Source: Pseudomonas sp. AB6
GTDB lineage: Bacteria > Pseudomonadota > Gammaproteobacteria > Pseudomonadales > Pseudomonadaceae
Direction of reading: 5' to 3'
DNA: 64,000 bases
NCBI RefSeq assembly: GCF_034314105.1
Contig: NZ_JAVIWJ010000001.1
Coordinates: forward strand, 4,634,001 to 4,698,000
Shown in pieces: positions 52,814-60,617 of this stretch. Under the pieces are notes generated by a model. The model ran no database searches. It was not told the origin of the DNA and saw only the letters and a list, made by a program, of their open reading frames with translations. A program made the position numbers and the translations under genes. The first letter of the stretch is position 1, and each line of letters opens with the position of its first letter.

Positions 52814-52999
52814 TCAGTTGGCAGGTGTTGGTTCGGTAGTTGCCTCTGCCTCGTCGGCAGGCTCTTGGCCTTCAACGGTCTCGCCTTCTGCGCCGGTTTC
52901 GGTCAGAGCAGCCGTTTTCTTCTGCAACTTTTCCTCTTTCTTCTGCTCTTTTGCCAGATCTCTCTGACGTTTGGCGAAGGAATAGTTAGGTTTAGCCAT
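52814..52999 (-). CDS. Small highly charged conserved protein
   Basis: This 61-residue protein starts MAKPNYSFAKRQRDLAKEQK; the first 35 residues are Lys/Glu/Gln-rich and probably one long helix, and the rest is acidic and Thr/Ala/Pro-rich. I recall this N-terminus as common to an uncharacterised short Pseudomonas protein family. The ATG at 52999 has GAGGAT upstream on the minus strand; a longer frame starting at 53131 is not supported. It is convergent with the transglutaminase gene. Function is unknown; nucleic-acid or ribosome association would fit the charge pattern but is a guess. Confidence 0.75.
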   Translation of the reverse strand: MAKPNYSFAKRQRDLAKEQKKEEKLQKKTAALTETGAEGETVEGQEPADEAEATTEPTPAN

Positions 53000-53106
53000 G
53001 GGCGATCCTCTGTATAGGCGGGAAATGCCGCTATTCTGCCTGAGAACGGCAGCGCACACACGGCGTTGTGCGCTCAACGGTCCATGAATACCCTTTGACA
53101 GTCCGA

Positions 53107-53694
53107 TCAGGTAGGTTTTTGACCTGCCCACTTGGGAGCAATAACGGGCTTCCAGGCGTCGAGCGTGTCCAGTAGGTCAGTGGGAGAATCGCTGATCTGC
53201 AGCATATTGCGATGATCTTCGCGCACGAACCCTTCGCTGACGACATGGTCGAGAAAACCCGCCAACTTGCTGTAGAAACCGTTCACGTCCATCAGGCCTA
53301 GCGGTTTGCCGTGATAACCCAATTGGCCCCAGGTCCAAACTTCGAACAGCTCTTCAAGTGTGCCCAAACCGCCGGGAAGGGCGATAAAGGCATCGCTGAG
53401 TTCGGCCATACGGGCTTTTCGCGCGTGCATTCCGTCGACGACTTCCAAACGGGTCAAGCTGTTGTGGCCAATTTCCAGGCTGCGTAGACTTTCAGGAATC
53501 ACGCCGATAACTTCACCACCGGCAGCCAGTGCGGCATCGGCAACGATGCCCATCAGACCGACCGCGCCGCCGCCATACACCAATGTCAATTGGCGCTCAG
53601 CTAACGCTCGCCCCAAGGCCATGGCCGCTTCACGGTAAGCAGGGTGAGTGCCAGCACTGGCGCCACAAAACACACATATGGACTTCAAAGACAT
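53107..53694 (-). CDS. LOG-family (TIGR00730) nucleotide-5'-monophosphate phosphoribohydrolase
   Basis: LOG-family proteins (195 residues here) have a Rossmann-like fold and cleave the base from nucleoside 5'-monophosphates; plant and some bacterial members release cytokinins. The key motif PGGLGTLEELFEV (PGGxGTxxE) is complete, and the N-terminal VFCGASAGTHPAYREAA and YGGGAVGLMGIVADAAL are typical. The ATG at 53694 follows AGGAG. Which nucleotide is the substrate cannot be seen; bacterial 'lysine decarboxylase' labels for this family are outdated. It lies near azu, as I recall for P. aeruginosa. Confidence 0.92.
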   Translation of the reverse strand: MSLKSICVFCGASAGTHPAYREAAMALGRALAERQLTLVYGGGAVGLMGIVADAALAAGGEVIGVIPESLRSLEIGHNSLTRLEVVDGMHARKARMAELSDAFIALPGGLGTLEELFEVWTWGQLGYHGKPLGLMDVNGFYSKLAGFLDHVVSEGFVREDHRNMLQISDSPTDLLDTLDAWKPVIAPKWAGQKPT

Positions 53695-53754
53695 AGCCTA
53701 CTCCTTGGTCATTAATGCGCTCAGAGTAAAGACTTGGCCCGGCCAGTCCAAGGA

Positions 53755-53853
53755 CTAGTCTCGCTGGAAGCGCTCGTAAGGGTGCTGGTAGGTGCCACTT
53801 GCACCACAGGCATAAGCGGCGAGTAGACTGCGGAAAAAGCTGTTGAGGTGCAT
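53755..53853 (-). CDS. Candidate 32-residue small protein
   Basis: The frame starts MHLNSFFRSLLAAYACGASG and ends with a Tyr/Arg-rich tail (YERFQRD). GGAG lies 8 bases before the ATG, a better ribosome site than many of the annotated genes have. The first half is hydrophobic or amphipathic and could touch a membrane. It is divergent from azu. Longer frames covering the same bases have no ribosome site. Size and lack of homology evidence keep confidence moderate. Confidence 0.42.
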   Translation of the reverse strand: MHLNSFFRSLLAAYACGASGTYQHPYERFQRD

Positions 53854-53956
53854 GATGTGGCTCCTGAGTGATGACGCCATGTTATTGCGCCCTCGCTCAA
53901 CTGGCCGGTTGATTCTTTCGATAGTGTCGATAGTGGCAAGCCGTACCTGCGTTGCG

Positions 53957-53970
53957 TTGACGCAGGTCAT
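53957..53970. promoter_or_regulatory. Possible Anr/FNR-type site upstream of azurin
   Basis: TTGACGCAGGTCAT matches 7 of 10 positions of TTGAT-N4-ATCAA. It is about 94 bases before the azu start. Azurin in P. aeruginosa is known to be controlled by ANR, which favours this reading, but the match is partial. Confidence 0.35.
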
Positions 53971-54056
53971 TGGAACTTGAGCTGGAATCAGGCAGTCTTT
54001 CTGTAGACGTTCCTCTTATTCCAAAATACTTTTAAGTCCTGCCTTGGAGATTCATC

Positions 54057-54503
54057 ATGTTTCGTAAACTTGTCGCTGTATCCCTGCTGACACTCGCCAG
54101 TGGCCATCTGTTGGCGGCGGAGTGCAAGGTTAATATTGATTCAACGGACCAGATGAGCTACGACACCAAAGAGATCAATATCGACAAGAGCTGCAAAACC
54201 TTCACTGTGAATTTGACCCACTCCGGCAGCTTGCCGAAAAACGTGATGGGCCATAACTGGGTGTTGAGCAAAGACACTGATATGGCTGGGATCGCGGCCG
54301 ACGGCATGAGCGCGGGCATCGACAAGAACTATTTGAAAGATGGGGATGACCGTGTCATCGCTCACACTAAAGTCATCGCAGCGGGCGAAAAAGACTCGGT
54401 GACCTTCGACGTCTCGAAACTGGCTGCGGGATCAAATTATGTGTTCTTTTGCTCGTTCCCAGGTCACAACAGCATGATGAAAGGCACTGTTGCGGTTAAG
54501 TGA
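54057..54503 (+). CDS. azu: Azurin, periplasmic blue copper protein
   Basis: Azurin is a soluble type 1 copper electron carrier. The 20-residue signal peptide is cleaved before AECKVNID, leaving 128 residues, the standard length. In mature numbering all copper ligands are in place: Gly45 and His46 (MGHNW), Cys112 (FFCSF), His117 (GHNS) and Met121, and the disulfide Cys3-Cys26 is conserved. Trp48 is also present. The ribosome site TTGGAG precedes the ATG. It is a single gene followed by a REP hairpin. Anaerobic or stationary-phase control is likely from related species. Confidence 0.98.
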   Translation: MFRKLVAVSLLTLASGHLLAAECKVNIDSTDQMSYDTKEINIDKSCKTFTVNLTHSGSLPKNVMGHNWVLSKDTDMAGIAADGMSAGIDKNYLKDGDDRVIAHTKVIAAGEKDSVTFDVSKLAAGSNYVFFCSFPGHNSMMKGTVAVK

Positions 54504-54530
54504 TGGGGTTTTGCTGAACACAAAGTTCCT

Positions 54531-54579
54531 GTGAGGGCTTGTCGAAAGCTGCGATTGCAGCCTTCGGCAACTCCTACAA
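54531..54579. repeat. REP-type hairpin between azu and the DUF1338 gene
   Basis: The core CGAAAGCTGC/GCAGCCTTCG forms a hairpin, flanked by TGTGAGGG and CTCCTACAAG. It lies between convergent genes and lacks a clear T tract. It resembles a common Pseudomonas repeat of the GTAGGAG...CCGAAGGCTGC type. Confidence 0.55.
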
Positions 54580-54590
54580 GATCCGCCTCG

Positions 54591-55610
54591 CTACTTCGAT
54601 TCGGTCATCTTGAAGATGCCTTGGGCGTTACTGCTGTCAAAACTCAAATCAAGCGTGTTATCCATTGGGTCTAACTTGCGCTGAATGAATTCGACAAACG
54701 ACCCGGGCACCGGATGATCGTGCAATTTTCCGCTTGCATCCGCCATAGCCCGGCTCACCGTGCACGCTTTGTAAGCGGTTTGCATAACTCGTCCTGAGGC
54801 AGACACTTCGATACTGGCCTTCATCGGCCGATCCCGGCGCAGTTGCTCTGTAACCACCGCATCCAGATCAACCACCCGATCAGTCAGGTGATTGAAGCTG
54901 TTGCCCTCAGTGGCAATCCAAGCCATTTCCGCACTCTCACTAAGCAATTGCTGATAGTCCGCATGCCGCACCACCCCATGCTGACGGGCGAAAGCAGCGC
55001 ACAAACCCGGTAACAGGCAATACGCCTCGCTCAACGAGCAGTGACGGGTCAGTTGCAGGCCTTTGAGGATGCTTAATTGCTCGTTGTTCAGCGGATCATG
55101 GCTTGAACTGACGACGCGTTCAGCGGCCGCTTGAAAGGCTTCGCTGAAACGACCGGGGTGTAATTCGGAAACGAAAAACTGCGCAATGTCTTGCGGCAGA
55201 TCCTGTTGGCGATAACCCCAACCGGTCATGTTCAGTTTGGTCAGCGGGTACGTGCGCACATCGGTAAAGCCTAACGGTTCGAGCAGCCGGGCAAAGGCAA
55301 GACGGCCACGGGGCAGTTCGCCGTTGGCGAACCAATCCACCGTGCGAATTGCGCCATGATCGAATACCACTTTGCGTCGCTGCTCGGCTTGTTCTTCGAC
55401 ATATACCCGCCCTAAAGGCACAGCCTCCACCAATTTGTGAAACAGGCAAAGATTTAGCGCTTCGGCCAGCCAAACCCGGTGCACTTCAGTGTCACTCCAA
55501 CTGAAGGCGTGCAAGCCGGTCGGCACGTCAACGTGGGCTTCAATCCACCGTGCAGCGGGTTGGCCGACAACGGATGCGACGAGGGAAAACAGGCTTTCGA
55601 AGGAGGACAT
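54591..55610 (-). CDS. DUF1338-family protein (2-oxoadipate dioxygenase/decarboxylase superfamily)
   Basis: This 339-residue protein belongs to the DUF1338 group, VOC-fold metal enzymes whose characterised member HglS turns 2-oxoadipate into D-2-hydroxyglutarate in lysine catabolism. Candidate metal ligands are visible: His in VFDHGAIRTVDW, His in TEGNSFNHLTDRV and Glu in KASIEVSASGRVMQT. It is shorter than the HglS protein I recall (about 460 residues), so it may act on a different 2-oxo acid. I start at ATG 55610 (MSSFESLFSLV). The terminator at 55672-55703 separates it from nadE. The nearby amaBA genes make a lysine link plausible, not shown. Confidence 0.8.
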   Translation of the reverse strand: MSSFESLFSLVASVVGQPAARWIEAHVDVPTGLHAFSWSDTEVHRVWLAEALNLCLFHKLVEAVPLGRVYVEEQAEQRRKVVFDHGAIRTVDWFANGELPRGRLAFARLLEPLGFTDVRTYPLTKLNMTGWGYRQQDLPQDIAQFFVSELHPGRFSEAFQAAAERVVSSSHDPLNNEQLSILKGLQLTRHCSLSEAYCLLPGLCAAFARQHGVVRHADYQQLLSESAEMAWIATEGNSFNHLTDRVVDLDAVVTEQLRRDRPMKASIEVSASGRVMQTAYKACTVSRAMADASGKLHDHPVPGSFVEFIQRKLDPMDNTLDLSFDSSNAQGIFKMTESK

Positions 55611-55671
55611 AGCGACCAGCTCTGACAGTGGATGTAGGCGCCTATGAAAGCGTCGATGGCCGAACGGCACA

Positions 55672-55703
55672 AACGAAATAAAACGGCGGGTTCATTCCGT
55701 TTT
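55672..55703 (-). terminator. Terminator after nadE
   Basis: On the minus strand AAAACGG pairs with CCGTTTT around a 10-base loop and is followed by ATTT. It lies about 50 bases after the nadE stop and ends the pncB-nadE transcript. Confidence 0.6.
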
Positions 55704-55755
55704 CTATTGTTCAGCCATAGATATGGCGGCGAATTGGCTTATCAGGCAATTTGAT

Positions 55756-56583
55756 TCATGGCGCGAACGGCAGTTCCCGCTTGTGCTGAGTCTTGCGGTA
55801 GGTGTCTCGAATGATAGTGAATGCCTGTTCACGCACCGGCTCACCGTGCAGGAATGCATCGATCTCGGCATAGGTGACGCCATGTGAAGCTTCGTCCGGT
55901 TTGCCCGGCACCAGGTCTTCAAGGTCGGCGGTCGGCACTTTTTCCACCAGCGACTGCGGTGCGCCGAAGCTGCGAGCGATGGCCCGGACCTGATTTTTCA
56001 CCAAACCACTGAGCGGCGCGATGTCGCAGGCGCCGTCGCCAAACTTGGTGAAGAAACCCATGACCGCTTCCGCTGCATGGTCAGTACCGATCACCAACCC
56101 TTGGCGCGCACCGGCAATCGCGTATTGCGCGACCATGCGCATCCGCGCCTTGGTGTTCCCCGTCACGAAGTCCACAGCGCTGGCATGCTGGCCTTCGAAC
56201 GCTTTGATTTGTGCGGTTAAGGCCTGCACTGAAGGGCCAATATTCACCGTGTGCGACTCGTCTGGCTTGATGCACTCAAGGCTGGCTTGGGCTTCATGCT
56301 CGTCCAGCTGGGTTTGATACGGCAAGCGTACCGCGATGAAGCAGTAGCTCTTGTCCCCAGTGCTTTGGCGCAATTGCTCGACCGCACGTTGGGCGAGCAA
56401 ACCCGCCGTCAATGAGTCAACGCCGCCACTGATACCCAGCACCAGTGTTTTAAGCTGGGCGTTTTGCAAACACTGCTGGATAAAAGCGACCCGCCGCGCG
56501 ACTTCGGCTTCAAGCGCATGTTGGTCGGCGAACGGTGGTTGGACCTTGAGCTCTTCGGCAATTTGGAGTTGTACGGCGTGCAT
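55756..56583 (-). CDS. nadE: Ammonia-dependent NAD+ synthetase
   Basis: NadE amidates nicotinate adenine dinucleotide to NAD+ using ammonia and ATP, the last step of NAD synthesis. The PP-loop LGISGGVDSLTAG lies near residue 50, and GTDHAAEAVMGFFTKFGDGACDIAPL and KVPTADLEDLVPGKPDE are family signatures. Length is 275 residues, and there is no N-terminal glutaminase domain, so ammonia is the direct donor. It starts 3 bases after the pncB stop, forming a salvage operon. Confidence 0.97.
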   Translation of the reverse strand: MHAVQLQIAEELKVQPPFADQHALEAEVARRVAFIQQCLQNAQLKTLVLGISGGVDSLTAGLLAQRAVEQLRQSTGDKSYCFIAVRLPYQTQLDEHEAQASLECIKPDESHTVNIGPSVQALTAQIKAFEGQHASAVDFVTGNTKARMRMVAQYAIAGARQGLVIGTDHAAEAVMGFFTKFGDGACDIAPLSGLVKNQVRAIARSFGAPQSLVEKVPTADLEDLVPGKPDEASHGVTYAEIDAFLHGEPVREQAFTIIRDTYRKTQHKRELPFAP

Positions 56584-56586
56584 GAT

Positions 56587-57846
56587 TCACTCCTCAACAA
56601 TGTGTGCGGAAACGGAAGTATTTAACGCCGGCAGCTCGGCAACAGGGCTGATCGGCACTTTGAACACGTGCCGCAGGTACGCGACGAAGTTCGGGTCTTT
56701 GCACTGGGTCTTGCCAGGCTCATCGGAGATTTTGGCCACGGCTTGGCCAGCGCAGGCGGTCATTTTAAGCACAATACTCATGGGCTCAATGCCCGGAATG
56801 TCGGCAGTCAAATTCGTGCCGATGCCGAAACTGACGTTTATCCGACCGCGCAGGGTGCGGAATATCTCCAGGGCCTTGGGCAAATTCAGGCCGTCGGAGA
56901 AGACCAGTGTCTTGCTCATCGGATCAATACCGAGGTTCCGATAATGCGCTATGCATTTTTCAGCCCACACTATCGGGTCCCCGGAGTCATGCCGCAGGCC
57001 ATCGAACAGTTTGGCGAAGTACAGATCAAAGTCGTTGAGAAACGCGTCGGTGGTGATGCAGTCGGTCAGTGCGATGCCCAGCAGCCCCCGGTATTCGCGT
57101 ACCCAACAATCCAGCGCGACGATTTGACTGTCGATTAGTCGTGGGCCCAATTGTTGGTGGGCCATGATCCATTCATGGGCCATGGTTCCCAGAGGTTTCA
57201 GGTCCAGTTTGCGTGCCAATTCGACGTTGCTGGTGCCGACAAATTGACCGGGGAAGTCCTGCTTGAGTACCGAAACTACTTCTTCTTGCACACGGTACGA
57301 GAAGCGTCGGCGGGTGCCGAAGTCGGCCACTTTCAAGCCGGCAAGTTCATCGCTGGCGGCATTGGCCAGCAACCAGTCGAACTTGCGGTACAGCTGATCG
57401 CGGGCCTGCACCAGCATCGTGCCGGGATGGCGAATACGGTTGCGCACTTCGCTGACGATTGCCAGCAACGGCACTTCGAACATGATCACGTGCAGCCATG
57501 GCCCGTGCAGGCGAATACGCAACTCGCCGTCTTCGATGTGGGTTTGCACATAGCGCATGTTGAAGCGAAACAGGCCAAGAAAGCGCAAAAAATCAGGCTT
57601 CATGAAACTGATGCGCTCAAGAAAAACCAACTGTTCGGAGCTCATGGACAGCTCGCACAGCAGGGCGATCTGATGGCGGATCTCGGTCAAATAAGGCCGC
57701 AGATCCTCGCCATTACGGCAGCGAAACTCCCACTCCACATCCACGTTGGGGTAGTTGTGCAGCACCGCTTGCATCATGGTCAGCTTGTAAAAGTCGGTGT
57801 CGAGCAGGTTCTGCACGATACGATCGGAGAAGGCGCTCTCACTCAT
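56587..57846 (-). CDS. pncB: Nicotinate phosphoribosyltransferase
   Basis: PncB joins nicotinate to PRPP with ATP to give nicotinate mononucleotide, the entry step of the Preiss-Handler salvage route. Signatures include LLDTDFYKLTMMQAVL, FGTRRRFSYRVQEEVV, GTSNVELARKLDLKPLGTMAHEWIMAHQ (with the reactive His) and FSDGLNLPKALEIF. Length is 419 residues. It is the first gene of the pncB-nadE operon. It is convergent in layout with no gene upstream on its strand except the LysR gene 70 bases away. Confidence 0.97.
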   Translation of the reverse strand: MSESAFSDRIVQNLLDTDFYKLTMMQAVLHNYPNVDVEWEFRCRNGEDLRPYLTEIRHQIALLCELSMSSEQLVFLERISFMKPDFLRFLGLFRFNMRYVQTHIEDGELRIRLHGPWLHVIMFEVPLLAIVSEVRNRIRHPGTMLVQARDQLYRKFDWLLANAASDELAGLKVADFGTRRRFSYRVQEEVVSVLKQDFPGQFVGTSNVELARKLDLKPLGTMAHEWIMAHQQLGPRLIDSQIVALDCWVREYRGLLGIALTDCITTDAFLNDFDLYFAKLFDGLRHDSGDPIVWAEKCIAHYRNLGIDPMSKTLVFSDGLNLPKALEIFRTLRGRINVSFGIGTNLTADIPGIEPMSIVLKMTACAGQAVAKISDEPGKTQCKDPNFVAYLRHVFKVPISPVAELPALNTSVSAHIVEE

Positions 57847-57915
57847 TTTTGTCAGGTCTCCAGTGCTGCCGGTGGGGTTGGGGTCGCAACCGAGGCTGGG
57901 TCCGCATTGTCGCCC

Positions 57916-58818
57916 CTAAGTTACCGGGTTATCCAATTGTTCAGTCATCCAGCGTACAAAATTTCGGATCTTGGGCACCTCAGCCGTGTGCTCGGAGTAA
58001 GCCATGTAATAGGCGTCGTGGCTGGGCAAGGCGTGGGGCCAAGGGATGACCAGTTTGCCTTCTGCCAGCTCTTCTTCGACCAGAAATCGCGGTAGCAGCG
58101 CGACGCCACAGCCGACTTGTGCTGCGCGAATGCACATGTAAAAGGTTTCAAAACGCGGGCCGTGGTAGCTGTATTCGGTTTGATAACCCTGGCTGTCGAA
58201 CCATTCATGCCAGGCTTGTGGGCGTGAGCCACTTTGCAGCAGGACCAATTCGCTCAATTGCGTTGGATCAGTGAACGGGATGGCTGGCAAGCTACCGGGT
58301 GCGCACACTGCTATCAATTCTTCGTTGAACAGTTTCATCGATTCAGCGCCGGGACGCGCGCCTTGGCCAAAATAGAACGCCAAGTCGCAGCGGCCTTGAA
58401 TCAAGTCATCGGGGCCCTGTTCGCTGACCAGATCCAGGTGAATATGCGGATGGCGCAACCGCCAGCCTTTGAGCCGAGGTACCAGCCAGCGAGCACCGAA
58501 GGTCGGCGGGGTGGACACCCGCAAGACTTCGGTTTCGCCGCCATACGAGCGCAAGTAGTGTGTGGACATTTCCACCTGCATCAGTATCTTGCGCACCTCG
58601 CCCAGGTACAGTGCGCCGGCCGGGGTCAGTTGCAAGCGGCGACGCACGCGTCGAAACAGCAGGTGCTGCACAAGGTCTTCAAGTTGGGCGACTTGCTTGC
58701 TGACGGCGCTTTGGGTCAGATGGAGTTCTTCAGCGGCACGGGTAAAACTCAGGTGCCGGGTCACCGCTTCGAAGCATTGCAATGCGGTGATGGACGGCAG
58801 ATGACGTTTGTTGAGCAT
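57916..58818 (-). CDS. LysR-family regulator, probably of amaBA
   Basis: This is a 300-residue LysR-type activator. The N-terminal winged helix (LPSITALQCFEAVTRHLSFTRAAEELHLTQSAVSKQVAQLE, near residues 6-46) is canonical, and the C-terminal periplasmic-binding-like domain follows (RWLVPRLKGWRLRHPHIHLDLV). It is divergent from amaB with a 192-base gap, the standard layout for a regulator of the neighbouring operon. In P. aeruginosa a LysR protein called AmaR controls amaAB; this is a likely counterpart, by position and family only. Confidence 0.9.
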   Translation of the reverse strand: MLNKRHLPSITALQCFEAVTRHLSFTRAAEELHLTQSAVSKQVAQLEDLVQHLLFRRVRRRLQLTPAGALYLGEVRKILMQVEMSTHYLRSYGGETEVLRVSTPPTFGARWLVPRLKGWRLRHPHIHLDLVSEQGPDDLIQGRCDLAFYFGQGARPGAESMKLFNEELIAVCAPGSLPAIPFTDPTQLSELVLLQSGSRPQAWHEWFDSQGYQTEYSYHGPRFETFYMCIRAAQVGCGVALLPRFLVEEELAEGKLVIPWPHALPSHDAYYMAYSEHTAEVPKIRNFVRWMTEQLDNPVT

Positions 58819-59010
58819 GGTCTGGCCTATGGTTTTTCTACGCTACCAGGGCACGCGCGAAGGGCAGCATGAATAAACGGAATGATATCTCGCGTAATGG
58901 TCGTTTGTTCCTACGTCTCAGGCCAGCTATTAGTAGAGGCTGACGCTTTAGCCGCTTTTGTTTGTGCTCCCCTATTTCGGCTTTTTCATTTATAGAAACC
59001 AGGAGAAACC

Positions 59011-60501
59011 ATGATTACCGACTTGCTCAACCGTCTCGGTGTCGATGCCTCGCTGTACCAGAATGGCAACCAAGCCGTGCACACACCCGTCGACGGCAGC
59101 CAAGTAGCCTCCGTGCATTGGGAAGGGCGAGCGGAAGTGGAACAGCACGTGACCCGTGCCGAAAACGCTTTCGAAGCCTGGCGTAAAGTGCCGGCTCCGC
59201 GCCGTGGCGAGCTGATTCGTTTGTTCGGTGAAGCGCTGCGTAAGCACAAAGCCGAGCTGGGCGAGCTGGTGTCGTGGGAAGCGGGCAAGATCACTCAGGA
59301 AGGTTTGGGTGAAGTACAGGAAATGATCGACATCTGCGACTTCGCGGTCGGTCTGTCGCGCCAGCTGTACGGTTTGACCATTGCTTCCGAGCGTCCTGGC
59401 CACCACATGCGCGAAACCTGGCACCCGCTGGGCGTTGTGGGCGTGATCAGCGCGTTCAACTTCCCCGTCGCCGTTTGGGCCTGGAACACTACGCTGGCGC
59501 TGGTTTGCGGCAATGCGGTGATCTGGAAACCTTCGGAAAAAACCCCGCTGACCGCCTTGGCGTGTCAGGCGTTGTTCGAAAGCGTGTTGAAACACTTCCC
59601 GGACGCACCGGCTTACTTGAGCCAAGTCGTTATCGGTGGCCGTGAGGCGGGCGAAGCCTTGGTGGATGATCCGCGTGTCGCGTTGATCAGCGCCACCGGC
59701 AGCACGCGCATGGGCCGTGAAGTGGCTCCGAAAATCGCCGCACGTTTTGCCCGCAGCATTCTTGAACTGGGCGGCAACAACGCGATGATCCTCGGCCCAA
59801 GCGCCGACCTCGACCTGGCTGTCCGCGCGATTCTGTTCAGCGCCGTCGGCACGGCCGGTCAACGCTGCACCAGTTTGCGCCGCTTGATTGCTCACGAATC
59901 GGTCAAAGCTGAAATCGTCAGCCGCTTGAAAACCGCTTACGCCAAAGTGCGTATCGGTCACCCGCTGGAAGGTAATCTGGTCGGTCCGCTGATCGATAAA
60001 GGTGCCTACGAAAACATGCAGGACGCGCTAGAGCAGGCGTTGAGCGAAGGCGGTCGAGTCTTCGGCGGCAAGCGGGTGTTGGCTGAGGAATTCCCGAACG
60101 CGTACTACGTGACCCCTTCCATCGTCGAAATGCCTGAGCAAAGCGACGTGGTGTGTACCGAAACCTTTGCCCCGATTCTGTACGTGGTCGGTTACGAAGA
60201 GTTCGCCGAAGCCGTGCGTTTGAACAACGCCGTGCCACAGGGCCTGTCGTCGTGCATTTTCACCACCGACGTGCGTGAGGCTGAGCAGTTCATTTCAGCG
60301 CTGGGCAGTGATTGCGGGATCGCCAACGTCAACATCGGTCCAAGCGGTGCTGAAATCGGAGGCGCGTTCGGCGGTGAGAAAGAAACCGGCGGCGGCCGTG
60401 AATCAGGTTCTGATTCGTGGCGCGGCTACATGCGTCGCCAAACCGCGACCGTGAACTACTCTCTGGAGCTGCCGCTGGCGCAAGGGATTACCTTCGACTG
60501 A
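59011..60501 (+). CDS. amaB: L-2-aminoadipate-6-semialdehyde (piperideine-6-carboxylate) dehydrogenase
   Basis: AmaB is an NAD-dependent aldehyde dehydrogenase (496 residues) that oxidises 2-aminoadipate semialdehyde, in equilibrium with piperideine-6-carboxylate, to 2-aminoadipate in the D-lysine/pipecolate branch of lysine breakdown. The catalytic Glu252 (LELGGNN) and Cys286 (GQRCTSLRRL) are present, as are the NAD-binding SAFNFPVAVWAWN and SATGSTRMG. It is the ALDH7 (antiquitin-like) type. The assignment rests on this type plus the adjacent pipecolate oxidase. A ribosome site AGGAGA precedes the ATG. Confidence 0.92.
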   Translation: MITDLLNRLGVDASLYQNGNQAVHTPVDGSQVASVHWEGRAEVEQHVTRAENAFEAWRKVPAPRRGELIRLFGEALRKHKAELGELVSWEAGKITQEGLGEVQEMIDICDFAVGLSRQLYGLTIASERPGHHMRETWHPLGVVGVISAFNFPVAVWAWNTTLALVCGNAVIWKPSEKTPLTALACQALFESVLKHFPDAPAYLSQVVIGGREAGEALVDDPRVALISATGSTRMGREVAPKIAARFARSILELGGNNAMILGPSADLDLAVRAILFSAVGTAGQRCTSLRRLIAHESVKAEIVSRLKTAYAKVRIGHPLEGNLVGPLIDKGAYENMQDALEQALSEGGRVFGGKRVLAEEFPNAYYVTPSIVEMPEQSDVVCTETFAPILYVVGYEEFAEAVRLNNAVPQGLSSCIFTTDVREAEQFISALGSDCGIANVNIGPSGAEIGGAFGGEKETGGGRESGSDSWRGYMRRQTATVNYSLELPLAQGITFD

Positions 60502-60520
60502 TAGGTCAAATTGGCCAATA

Positions 60521-60552
60521 CCGGTGGGAGCGAACTAGTTCGCTCCCACCGG
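60521..60552. repeat. Perfect 32-bp palindrome (REP type) between amaB and amaA
   Basis: CCGGTGGGAGCGAACT reads to its exact reverse complement with no spacer; GTGGGAGCGAACTAGTTCGC is the core. It lies 20 bases after the amaB stop and 66 before amaA. In RNA it makes a very stable hairpin without a T tract, so it probably affects mRNA stability more than termination. Confidence 0.85.
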
Positions 60553-60617
60553 ATCTCGGCACGACGCCGGATCTGGCAACGCACTATTTAGGCTATGTAT
60601 CTTTCCGGGGTTTTGCG

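Larger units (their letters stand above)
53695..54056. other. Intergenic region between LOG gene and azurin
   Basis: These 362 bases contain a candidate 32-codon gene on the minus strand (53755-53853), a possible Anr site (53957-53970) and the azurin promoter. Nothing else is recognised. Confidence 0.6.

Noticed and set aside
57151..58095. Open frame of 314 codons on the plus strand opposite pncB and the end of the LysR gene
   Set aside because: It is antisense to two genes with clear family motifs, runs across their junction, has His/Gln/Val-rich composition typical of reverse-frame shadows and no recognisable domain.
58990..59961. Open frame of 323 codons antisense to amaB
   Set aside because: amaB has intact catalytic residues in the sense frame; the antisense product is Gln/Arg/His-rich without a domain or a ribosome site.
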